Assembly: GCA_017380475.1 (NCBI GenBank)
Contig: JAFODX010000138.1
Coordinates: 1-8,573 of the forward strand
DNA length: 8,573 nt
Direction of reading: 5' to 3'
Origin: Clostridia bacterium
Lineage (GTDB): Bacteria > Bacillota > Clostridia > UBA1381
In this document: positions 1 to 6,247 of the stretch, one piece after another
How positions within the stretch are numbered: position 1 is the first letter of the stretch
How the letters are laid out: every line of letters begins with the position of its first letter
Program-made: the position numbers and the translations under genes
The notes under the pieces: generated by a model
What the model saw: only the letters and a program-made list of their open reading frames with translations
The model's database searches: none
What the model was told of the DNA's origin: nothing

Positions 1-1
1 A

Positions 2-649
2 TGTTGGTTTGGGATATCGGCAAGCAATAAAAACGAAGTTACTCCTCTATTTGATGGGAATAAGTTAGTAACACTGAATGAAGTTCAAGGTAAACTATTA
101 GATTCTGTGATAACATTATTGATAGAAAACGATAGCATAGTTGTTCTTCCTCAAGAAATTAGTCAAATGATAGGAGACACTGCAAAGGTTTGCTATTTAT
201 CTTATCCTGATTGGCAATCGGCATATTTTCAAAAGAGTAAAAAGAACAAAAGCTATTTATATGTTCCGACTTATGCTGAAACGCCATTTGGTGTTATCGG
301 TTCGGAAATATTTATTGAATTAGAAGAAAAAGACAGTATTAATTGTTACGTGGAAACGATTCTCCCAATCGATAATGATAAGGGTATGAATACGATGTAT
401 ATTGCATCGAATATACAAGGCGATTTTCTGAGGTGTAAAGCATATAAGAAAAGAGATATCAGAGCTCACAAATTAGGTATAAACCAAAAGTATTTTGAGA
501 ATGAAAGAAGGGCTCGACGCGACTATTCTCTTTCGGATAGTAATATGAGTCCTATTAATCGCGCTACTAAGAAAAATTATGATTCTACCGATATGGATAA
601 AATTAATAAACATAATTGGACGCGTATTAATTCGTGGTTAAAACCATAG
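2..649 (+). CDS. Unrecognised AT-rich gene, 3' part (5' end outside window)
   Basis: The frame is open from base 2 to the TAG at 647-649, giving 215 visible residues. The beginning of the gene lies left of the window. A GTG at 107 is in frame but has no Shine-Dalgarno sequence before it, and the 35 codons upstream of it read as ordinary protein, so I extend to the edge. I do not recognise the family. The first two thirds is a mixed hydrophobic/polar, probably globular stretch with no membrane segment. The last 60 or so residues are rich in Lys, Arg and Asn (for example ERRARRDY), which could suit nucleic-acid binding but is not diagnostic. Base composition is clearly more AT-rich than all genes to the right (roughly a third GC by eye), and it is the only convincing + strand gene. 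Its last 73 bases overlap the tail of the convergent lipoprotein frame. I read it as foreign or mobile DNA; no function is assigned. Confidence 0.6.
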   Translation, partial: CWFGISASNKNEVTPLFDGNKLVTLNEVQGKLLDSVITLLIENDSIVVLPQEISQMIGDTAKVCYLSYPDWQSAYFQKSKKNKSYLYVPTYAETPFGVIGSEIFIELEEKDSINCYVETILPIDNDKGMNTMYIASNIQGDFLRCKAYKKRDIRAHKLGINQKYFENERRARRDYSLSDSNMSPINRATKKNYDSTDMDKINKHNWTRINSWLKP

Positions 650-1083
650 TCGTTCTCGCACTCCGTAGAACTCTTTCCGGAATTTTCCCAAACATACGCT
701 GTTATAAGTATCGGCATACCGTCACTTGCGGGGTCTGCAAGCAGTGCGTGCAACGAATAGTCGCTTTTTTCTCCCCATTCAGGCTCTGTTGTCGGTCTTT
801 CAGGCATACTCTCGATTGCATCTTTATATGCCAATGCCATTGCCTTGTCCATTTTACAGTCGCCTCTGTCACCTATATACGGAATCCCCTCAAGAATGTC
901 CGATGCCGGAACAAGAGTCGCAAGCTCATAATTCTCAATTATCTGATTATCTGTTTCCTGGGTCTGTGTTTCATCTTTTTCAATAATCTTTTTTGTTGTT
1001 GTAAGAACACCGCATCCGCTTACCGATACAGCAATTCCTGTTGCAAGCAAAATTGCCGATATTTTTTTTATAAGGTTATTCAT
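577..1083 (-). CDS. Putative lipoprotein, probably truncated and with a chimeric C-terminus
   Basis: The 168-residue product begins with a lipoprotein signal peptide: Lys6-Lys7, a hydrophobic core at about 8-21, and lipobox Val-Ser-Gly-Cys with Cys24 as the predicted lipidated residue. It should therefore be exported and anchored to the outer face of the membrane. A polar Thr/Glu/Gln linker (about 28-50) precedes a conserved-looking domain that includes YIGDRGDCKMDKAM and DPASDGMPILITAYV. This layout resembles small uncharacterised Clostridia lipoproteins, but I know no function. The ATG at 1083 is supported by AAGGGGGT nine bases upstream and by a sigma-A promoter. The C-terminus is odd: after about residue 145 the frame enters the AT-rich DNA that codes for the opposing gene, so the last 25 or so residues are probably not native. 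The original gene was most likely cut by insertion or recombination near 640-690. It could be a non-functional remnant. Confidence 0.65.
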   Translation of the reverse strand: MNNLIKKISAILLATGIAVSVSGCGVLTTTKKIIEKDETQTQETDNQIIENYELATLVPASDILEGIPYIGDRGDCKMDKAMALAYKDAIESMPERPTTEPEWGEKSDYSLHALLADPASDGMPILITAYVWENSGKSSTECENDYGFNHELIRVQLCLLILSISVES

Positions 1084-1092
1084 TTTGATATT

Positions 1093-1100
1093 ACCCCCTT
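1093..1100 (-). promoter_or_regulatory. Ribosome binding site of the lipoprotein gene
   Basis: On the minus strand this reads AAGGGGGT, nine bases before the ATG at 1083. It fixes the lipoprotein start. Confidence 0.7.
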
Positions 1101-1112
1101 TACTTTTATTCT

Positions 1113-1141
1113 ATAATAACACATCTAAGTGATTTTTTCAA
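1113..1141 (-). promoter_or_regulatory. Sigma-A type promoter of the lipoprotein gene
   Basis: The minus strand shows TTGAAA (1136-1141), a 17-base spacer, and TATTAT (1113-1118). Each hexamer is one mismatch from consensus and the spacing is optimal. Transcription would start about 20 bases before the lipoprotein ribosome binding site. The -35 box lies two bases from the terminator-like stem at 1144-1175, so the gene starts its own transcript right after the upstream operon would end. Confidence 0.7.
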
Positions 1142-1143
1142 TA

Positions 1144-1175
1144 AAAATAACTGCTGAATTAACAGCAGTTATTTT
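1144..1175 (-). terminator. Intrinsic terminator-like perfect hairpin, possibly bidirectional
   Basis: Bases 1144-1156 (AAAATAACTGCTG) pair perfectly with 1163-1175 across a six-base AATTAA loop, a 13-bp stem. Read on the minus strand, the stem ends in a run of mostly T (TTATTTTTATT), as in a rho-independent terminator. It would end the transcript of the GAP1/membrane-protein unit, whose last stop codon is about 200 bases upstream. The A-rich side gives the + strand a shorter T run too, so some + strand termination is possible. The GC content of the stem is modest, which limits confidence. Confidence 0.6.
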
Positions 1176-1215
1176 GGTAGTTTTTCTGATATATTTCTAT
1201 CTAAGAACCGAGCAG

Positions 1216-1275
1216 ACCGTATTTTTCCGATGGCGAGACTATAGTGGTCTATGCGAGCTATCGGAAAGGTGCGGT
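1216..1275 (+). ncRNA. Putative structured RNA hairpin, copy 1
   Basis: As + strand RNA, 1216-1234 pairs with 1257-1275 in an unbroken 19-bp stem including several G-U pairs. An internal loop follows (GAGAC at 1235-1239 facing CGA at 1254-1256), which could form tandem G-A pairs. A 5-bp inner stem (1240-1244 with 1249-1253) is closed by a TGGT loop. The G-U pairs would become A-C mismatches on the other strand, so the + strand is the likely RNA strand. GCA (1212-1214) and TGC (1277-1279) can extend the base after one mismatch. I do not recognise the fold as a known riboswitch or ribozyme class. It could instead act as a DNA hairpin, for example as a recombination or transposition site. Confidence 0.55.
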
Positions 1276-1306
1276 ATGCGTCCTCTGCCCCTAAGAACCG
1301 AGCAGG

Positions 1307-1364
1307 TCGTATTTTTCCGGCAACGAGGCTGTACGTCGGTACGCGAGTTGGCGGAAAGGTGCGA
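1307..1364 (+). ncRNA. Putative structured RNA hairpin, copy 2
   Basis: This has the same fold as copy 1, shifted by 90 bases. Bases 1307-1324 pair with 1347-1364 at 17 of 18 positions (the exception is G1320 facing G1351). The internal loop is GAGGC (1325-1329) facing CGA (1344-1346), and the inner stem 1330-1334/1339-1343 is closed by GTCG. Compared with copy 1, C-G became T-A (1307/1364), T-A became C-G (1321/1350), G-C became A-T (1323/1348), A-T became G-C (1331/1342) and G-C became C-G (1334/1339). G-T at 1232/1259 became A-T at 1322/1349. Such paired change is strong evidence that structure is selected. Confidence 0.55.
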
Positions 1365-1377
1365 GATGCGACGGTTA

Positions 1378-2133
1378 TTAGTCTTCAAAGGGGAATATAT
1401 TGCTTAGGAAGTCCTTAGCCTTATTGCCTGCTTTTTCGATTTTTGAGGGTTGTACCTCTGCAGGCGCTTCCGACTCTTCGTCTTCAAATGTAATGCCTGC
1501 CATCGGACGACGCATTTCATATGTATCCTCAGACTCATTCTCTTTGGGTACTGCAGGAGCTGAAGCACGCTTCATATCCCATCTGCCGAGGATTTCACGC
1601 TCTTCGTCGTTGATTTCCACGCTCTGTCTGCGTTCGGGCATCTCCATGCCGTCATCGTGCATCGCATAGTTTTCGTTTCGGTTTACAACCTCGGTCATAG
1701 GCTCATTTATATCAACAAGCGTTGATGCAAACTTCTCCTCTATATCCTTTCTCAAAGCACGGATCTCTGCTGAACCCTGAGTGTTACGCTTTGCAAGTCT
1801 GTAAAAACGGTTGCTTATCCAGCAGCTTAATATAAAGTTTACAATAACTGAAAGCAGGAACCACCAGAATCCACCCCACTTTGTGAGGTATTTCTTTGCG
1901 GTTACGGTCTGGCTTGCCGCCTGTGTTGTTACATTGTCAGGCTCCTGTGCAACATTCTGTCTTGCAGTTGTTGTTTTACTGCCGCTGTCGCCCTTTACGG
2001 TGTCTGTGACAGATGATGTGTCATTCGGGCCGCTTCTGGGTGTCATAGTTGCAGATACGGCAGTTGCTGCGACTGTAAGTGTTACAGACATCGCACACAT
2101 TGTTATTATCAGTTTCTTGAATATGCTTTTCAT
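1378..2133 (-). CDS. Secreted-then-anchored single-pass membrane protein with acidic cytoplasmic tail
   Basis: I chose the ATG at 2133 (251 residues) because AAAGGA ends nine bases before it and translation then starts with a classic signal peptide: MKSIFKK, a hydrophobic core at about 8-26, and a possible cleavage site after Val-Ser-Ala28. A TTG at 2151 and an ATG at 2142 are in frame but badly spaced from that site. Residues 29-85 are a Ser/Thr-rich outside linker. A Trp-rich membrane segment spans about 87-107 and is followed by positive residues (NRFYRLAKR), placing the rest in the cytoplasm. The roughly 140-residue tail is charged and low in hydrophobics, suggesting disorder, and ends with a short amphipathic stretch FLSNIFPFED. 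The family is not recognised. The ribosome binding site overlaps the stop codon of the GAP1-like gene, so translation is probably coupled and the product likely works with it, perhaps as a membrane anchor or sensor (inference). Confidence 0.75.
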   Translation of the reverse strand: MKSIFKKLIITMCAMSVTLTVAATAVSATMTPRSGPNDTSSVTDTVKGDSGSKTTTARQNVAQEPDNVTTQAASQTVTAKKYLTKWGGFWWFLLSVIVNFILSCWISNRFYRLAKRNTQGSAEIRALRKDIEEKFASTLVDINEPMTEVVNRNENYAMHDDGMEMPERRQSVEINDEEREILGRWDMKRASAPAVPKENESEDTYEMRRPMAGITFEDEESEAPAEVQPSKIEKAGNKAKDFLSNIFPFED

Positions 2134-2142
2134 GATTTTCAT

Positions 2143-2148
2143 TCCTTT
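2143..2148 (-). promoter_or_regulatory. Ribosome binding site deciding the membrane-protein start
   Basis: The minus strand reads AAAGGA here, overlapping the last base of the GAP1-like coding sequence (its stop is at 2148-2150) and nine bases from the ATG at 2133. This supports translational coupling and the 2133 start over 2142 or 2151. Confidence 0.55.
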
Positions 2149-4292
2149 CAATTTTCGTCTTTGAATATGTTTCTTAACTCATTCTTTATGTTATATCTCG
2201 AAAGCCGCATTTTGTTTGCCTCATAAATTCTTATATATGAAAGCATTTTCTTGTCATCACGCTTACTGCGCATTGCTCCGATTAAGAACCAGTTCCAGAA
2301 GCTTTCGGGAACTGTTTCGGTGCTTATGATTTCCTCGTGATAATGGCCCTGCGACTCGATTATCTCTATTCCGAGCTTTGCTATCATATAGTTATAGCAC
2401 TGCGGTTCTTTTGCACGCAGTTCGAGAATAAGCCGTTTTATTTTTCTTGCAAGGCGCTGTGCTTCGGGCTGGTTGCCGTATGCACCCTGCCACATATAGA
2501 ATGCTCCGAGAAGTCTTGATATCAAAAACGGTGACGGGTTTTCATCAAGGTCTGACATAATATCACGCTTTATTACCTCAAACTTCGCACGTCTGAACGG
2601 TTCGTATCCGACACGGGTGAGAAGACGTTTTATGGTTTTTGAATCCTCTTCTGCTTCATGAGGGAGTTTCTTACGCTGCGTTATCGTTATTCCGTATCTG
2701 TCCCAGTCAATGTCATCGTGCTCTGTTATATACTTTATACATCCTGCAGACAGACGCTTGTCCGTCGTTGACGACTCAATGTATGCAATAAGCTCATAAA
2801 GCTCTTCGGGAGTCCAGTCGTCAGGTGCAGAGAACATATTCGCTCCGTAACCTGTTACAAGATGGTCAATTGCAAGCTCTGTTATAACAGATATATATTT
2901 CTTTTTGTTGCTGAACATATGTGCCCAGCTGTCAAACACTGCACTGTGCTTGAGCTTTGCCAGAAATCCGAGAACAAGTACTCTGTTTCTGTCTCCCATT
3001 GTATCGAAATTATCACAGATACAATCCATATACTTGTTGAGGTTGGACAAAATTACACCAATCTGACGTTGTGCCATTCCGCCGTCGGGGAATATTGTTT
3101 CTATGTCATAGCTTTCACCCTGACATAAACGGTCGATGCAGTTGGTTACATAAATATCCGTCGCTTTTTCAACCTCTTCATCGAACAGGTCGATGTTGTC
3201 ATACATAACCTTTGTAATTTCAAACCGCACGTCCTTCATTGACTCGTTGTCTATATCTGAAAACAACTCCTTGGCACGGATTGCAAACGCCTCATCACCT
3301 GCAGTACGCTTGAACTTTATAAGCTTACCGCCGATACCGCTGAAGGTTACATTCTGTGTCAATGCAAACCAGTCAAGGTACGCACTCATTGACGATATTT
3401 TATATTTTGCGTACTCCTTACGCAGGTCTTTTATATCAAACTTAAACAGGCTTGATGTTGCTACCGCTGAAAAATCTATCTTTTCAAAATCTATGTATAT
3501 ACAGTTATCACGTGCTTCGATAGATTCGTCAGTTATGTTATTTTTTCCTTTGACAGTGCCGTGGAAAACTATTTTGTCCTGTTTATCAGAGGGCAGGTAT
3601 ACGTTATATGTGGAAATACCGGTGTTTACAGATACATCTCTTGGCAACAGCCATTTTAATGCTACAAGGTATTTCTCGGTAGTTTCTGCATCCGGTGTGG
3701 AAATACATATGTTTCTCAGGTTTTCGGAGGTAAGCATTGTTACCGCCTGATTGATAAGATATGTAAGCTCTTTTGTGTGTGACTGTATAAACTCACATAT
3801 TTCCTCATTCTCCGATTTCGGTTTTATCGGGTCAACAAGCACAGGCATATACCTTACAAGCTGTGTTTTGTGCTCTTCCACCGTCAGATACGTTCTGAAA
3901 ATCTCTGAGCCATAGTATTGTTCCGGAAAGAAATCATCGTTATACTCATCAAAAACCAGTGCATGAGCAAAGAAGTTTCCCGGCTCGCCGTTTATGTCAT
4001 ACCCTGCATAAACCGACTGTATCGCCGCTATTTTTCCGTCCGAAAGACGCAGTGTTCTGAACGTTTTAGGGAACATCTGCGGAATCTTCGGGTCAGCAAA
4101 AGTAACCGGATATTCCGTTTTATCATTCTTTGGCAGTCTGTAGCTTGAAAACCGCATCAACTCGGCTATATTCTCACGTGTCAGTCCCTGTGAGCACGAA
4201 TATACTCTGTGTCCCGGCACATTTGAAAGTCCCAGCTCGGGGTCTGCAAGACAGTTTTCCACCGAAGTGTATATCATCTGGTATACCTTCAT
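2148..4292 (-). CDS. GTPase-associated protein 1 (GAP1)-like protein
   Basis: The product is 714 residues from the ATG at 4292. An in-frame GTG at 4307 overlaps the ribosome binding site and is rejected. The N-terminus matches what I know of the GAP1-N2 domain: YQMIYTSVEN at the start, a VYSCSQGLT stretch near 30-38, DGKIAAIQSVYAGYD near 85-99, and the hallmark GNFFAHALV at 105-113. Residues about 195-250 match the GAP1 middle domain, with WLLPRDV, STYN and VFHGT. The remaining 450 or so residues are mixed helical sequence without a motif I can name. There is no signal peptide or membrane helix, so it should be cytoplasmic. GAP1 proteins are known from comparative genomics as partners of small GTPases in predicted bacterial conflict or signalling loci; their biochemistry is poorly known. 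Here the only evident partner is the downstream membrane protein. It is the first gene of its unit, separated by 109 bases from the ABC transporter gene upstream. Confidence 0.8.
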   Translation of the reverse strand: MKVYQMIYTSVENCLADPELGLSNVPGHRVYSCSQGLTRENIAELMRFSSYRLPKNDKTEYPVTFADPKIPQMFPKTFRTLRLSDGKIAAIQSVYAGYDINGEPGNFFAHALVFDEYNDDFFPEQYYGSEIFRTYLTVEEHKTQLVRYMPVLVDPIKPKSENEEICEFIQSHTKELTYLINQAVTMLTSENLRNICISTPDAETTEKYLVALKWLLPRDVSVNTGISTYNVYLPSDKQDKIVFHGTVKGKNNITDESIEARDNCIYIDFEKIDFSAVATSSLFKFDIKDLRKEYAKYKISSMSAYLDWFALTQNVTFSGIGGKLIKFKRTAGDEAFAIRAKELFSDIDNESMKDVRFEITKVMYDNIDLFDEEVEKATDIYVTNCIDRLCQGESYDIETIFPDGGMAQRQIGVILSNLNKYMDCICDNFDTMGDRNRVLVLGFLAKLKHSAVFDSWAHMFSNKKKYISVITELAIDHLVTGYGANMFSAPDDWTPEELYELIAYIESSTTDKRLSAGCIKYITEHDDIDWDRYGITITQRKKLPHEAEEDSKTIKRLLTRVGYEPFRRAKFEVIKRDIMSDLDENPSPFLISRLLGAFYMWQGAYGNQPEAQRLARKIKRLILELRAKEPQCYNYMIAKLGIEIIESQGHYHEEIISTETVPESFWNWFLIGAMRSKRDDKKMLSYIRIYEANKMRLSRYNIKNELRNIFKDEN

Positions 4293-4297
4293 TTTTT

Positions 4298-4305
4298 CTC
4301 CCTCC
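4298..4305 (-). promoter_or_regulatory. Strong ribosome binding site of the GAP1-like gene
   Basis: The minus strand reads GGAGGGAG. Its GGAGG core (4301-4305) is eight bases from the ATG at 4292. The alternative GTG start at 4307 would precede this site, so the ATG is preferred. Confidence 0.7.
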
Positions 4306-4401
4306 ACCTTTTATATTTTTTAAACATTTTAGTTCATTTCTATTGACTGCAGAAAATTTTCATACCAAGCAAATGCATAAGTGCAAGATGCAAAAATTTA
4401 A

Positions 4402-6246
4402 TCAGTCAAGCTCTTTTAATCCTGTATATAACTCGTAGTATCTACCCTTTTGTTCGAGCAACTCCTCGTGTGTACCACGCTCTATAATCTCTCCGTTTTC
4501 AAGTACCATTATGGCGTTTGAGTTACGGATTGTTGAAAGACGGTGCGCTATAACAAACGTCGTTCTGTTCTCCATAAGTGCGTCCATACCCCGGTTTATG
4601 CTCTGCTCGGTCTTTGTGTCAACCGATGAGGTTGCCTCGTCAAGTATAAGTATAGGTGCTTTTGAAAGTGCGGCTCTTGCAATATTCAAGAGCTGTCTTT
4701 GTCCCTGCGAGAGGTTTGCACCGTCACCTGTAAGCACTGTGTCATAACCGTCGGGCATATTCTTTATAAAGGAATGTGCACACGATGTAACAGCCGCCTG
4801 ACGCACTTCATCGTCCGTTGCATCAAGTCTGCCATAACGGATATTTTCCATAACCGTACCTGTAAAGAGATGCGTGTCCTGAAGAACCACTGCAATGTTC
4901 TCTCTTAAGCTGTCACGGTCAATATCCTTTATGTCAATGCCGTCAATTGTGATTTTGCCCGAATCAATGTCATAGAACCTCGTGATGAGGTTTGTTATGG
5001 TAGTCTTTCCTGCACCCGTAGAGCCTACAAGTGCAATCTTCTGTCCGGGGTGTGCGTACATTGATACGTTTTTGAGAACGGTCTTATCGGGGTTATACCC
5101 GAAAGTTACATTTTCAATAACAACGTCGCCGTGTACGTTTTTAAGTTTTACTTTGTTCGTGTCGTTTGCCGATTCGGGTTCTTCGTCCATAACCGCAAAT
5201 ACACGCTCTGCACCTGCAAGTGCAGACATAACCACGTTTATCTGGTTTGAAATTTCGTTTATCGGACGTGAGAACTGACGTGAATAGTTTACAAACAGTG
5301 TCAGACCGCCAATGTCAAGTGCGGCAAAGCTTGCTGTGCCGATTTTCCCGATACGTGTCATAAGCGTAAGCGTTGAGCCGACAAACGCTGTAACGGTATA
5401 GCTTACCTGAGAAAGTGCGTTCATTGACGGGCCCATAATACCGCCCGAGAAGTTTGCTTTTACCTGCAGGTCACGAAGCTCGTTATTAAGCTTTTCAAAA
5501 TCCGCTTTTGCCACGTTCTCGTGGTTAAATACCTTTACGACCTTCTGACCGCTTATTGTTTCTTCGATATAGCCGTTGACTTTACCAAGCTGTTCCTGTT
5601 GTTGTTTGAAATACTTTCGTGTACGCTTTGCAATCGTTCCCGATACGAACGCCATAAGCGGTGCAAGTACGAGTGTTACAATCGCTAAAGGCACGTTTGT
5701 TATAAACATCAGTATAATTGTACCGATAAGTGTCAAAACACCCGAAATCATATGCAATACGGTTGAGTCAAACATCTGACCGAGGTTGTCGACATCGTTT
5801 GTGAAACGGCTCATAATATCGCCTGCAGCGTTGGTATCGTAGTATCTTACGCCAAGTCTCTGCAATTTTTCAAACAAGTCCTCACGTATGCGTCTTAAAG
5901 TGTTCTGTGACACACGTATCATCGTGCGTGCCTGAATAAACGATGCAAGAACACCTGTGAAGTATACACACGCCATTGTAGCAAGACCAAAGGCAAGGTT
6001 AATTATCTTTTCACCTGCATCCAGGTCTGCACCGAGGTTATTTATAATCGGCTTTATCATATATGTAGCCGCAAGGTTTGTGCCGGTTGATACCAACACG
6101 CAAAGTATGCCAAGCATTACTTTATACTTTTCTTTGCCTATATAACCAAACAACCGTTTTATTGTTGCTTTTGTGTTTTTCGGCTTTGATTTTGCCGCAA
6201 ACCGACCGTGTCTGCCGCCCGGTCCGGGTCCCATCTGTGGAGGCAT
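4402..6246 (-). CDS. ABC exporter half-transporter, canonical-site subunit of a heterodimeric pair
   Basis: The 614-residue fusion has a six-helix exporter membrane domain (about 35-340) followed by an ATPase domain. Visible motifs are Walker A GSTGAGKT (408-415), Q-loop Gln456, signature LSQGQ (512-516), Walker B ILILDE with catalytic Glu537, and H-loop His568. Walker B and His are intact, but Gln replaces the first Gly of the LSGGQ signature. This is what the second subunit of heterodimeric exporters such as BmrCD, LmrCD or TM287/288 shows. The short Gly/Pro-rich N-terminus (MPPQMGPGPGG) is also common in that subgroup. The ATG at 6246 is chosen because AGGAGG (6256-6261) lies nine bases before it, inside the end of the upstream gene. 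Only one base separates the two genes, so expression is coupled. The substrate cannot be read from the sequence; multidrug or peptide/lipid export are both possible. Confidence 0.93.
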   Translation of the reverse strand: MPPQMGPGPGGRHGRFAAKSKPKNTKATIKRLFGYIGKEKYKVMLGILCVLVSTGTNLAATYMIKPIINNLGADLDAGEKIINLAFGLATMACVYFTGVLASFIQARTMIRVSQNTLRRIREDLFEKLQRLGVRYYDTNAAGDIMSRFTNDVDNLGQMFDSTVLHMISGVLTLIGTIILMFITNVPLAIVTLVLAPLMAFVSGTIAKRTRKYFKQQQEQLGKVNGYIEETISGQKVVKVFNHENVAKADFEKLNNELRDLQVKANFSGGIMGPSMNALSQVSYTVTAFVGSTLTLMTRIGKIGTASFAALDIGGLTLFVNYSRQFSRPINEISNQINVVMSALAGAERVFAVMDEEPESANDTNKVKLKNVHGDVVIENVTFGYNPDKTVLKNVSMYAHPGQKIALVGSTGAGKTTITNLITRFYDIDSGKITIDGIDIKDIDRDSLRENIAVVLQDTHLFTGTVMENIRYGRLDATDDEVRQAAVTSCAHSFIKNMPDGYDTVLTGDGANLSQGQRQLLNIARAALSKAPILILDEATSSVDTKTEQSINRGMDALMENRTTFVIAHRLSTIRNSNAIMVLENGEIIERGTHEELLEQKGRYYELYTGLKELD

Positions 6247-6247
6247 A

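Larger units (their letters stand above)
1201..1380 (+). repeat. Two tandem 90-base structured repeat units
   Basis: Unit 1 is 1201-1290 and unit 2 is 1291-1380, exactly head to tail with a 90-base period. The first 15 bases (CTAAGAACCGAGCAG) are identical in both, as are the CGTATTTTTCCG and GGAAAGGTGCG blocks. The diverged positions lie mainly in the paired arms of the hairpins and mostly change as pairs. Unit 2 ends on the stop codon of the convergent membrane-protein gene. The 90-base period is also 30 codons, so a repeated peptide can be read on the + strand, but there is no ribosome binding site and the changes follow base pairing rather than codons. The ~290-base gap between the lipoprotein and membrane-protein genes holds these repeats, the terminator stem and the promoter; I see no gene in it. 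Confidence 0.9.

Noticed and set aside
634..1116. Long + strand frame opposite the lipoprotein gene
   Set aside because: It is antisense to a gene with promoter, ribosome binding site and signal peptide, and its Cys-rich translation looks like a reverse-strand shadow.
1201..1380. Hairpins as a CRISPR array or integron attC sites
   Set aside because: There are only two directly abutting units with no spacers, so it is not CRISPR. The conserved attC core ends (RYYYAAC/GTTRRRY) are not found at the right places and no integrase is present.
1129..1407. A 92-codon + strand frame containing two 30-residue repeats
   Set aside because: It has no ribosome binding site. The repeat arises because the 90-base structured unit is a multiple of three, and differences between copies follow RNA pairing rather than codon conservation.
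3193..3750. 185-codon + strand frame within the GAP1-like gene
   Set aside because: It is antisense to a well-supported coding region and has no start signals or recognisable protein.
4359..4386. Possible promoter for the GAP1-like gene (TTGCAC, 16-base spacer, TATGAA on the minus strand)
   Set aside because: Both hexamers deviate from consensus and the gap is AT-rich enough to give such matches by chance. A promoter is expected in 4308-4401, but I cannot place it.
4372..4393. Possible terminator after the second ABC gene (TGCAT/ATGCA inverted repeat)
   Set aside because: The stem is only five pairs and no T run follows it on the minus strand, so it does not look like an intrinsic terminator. 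Read-through into the GAP1-like gene cannot be excluded.
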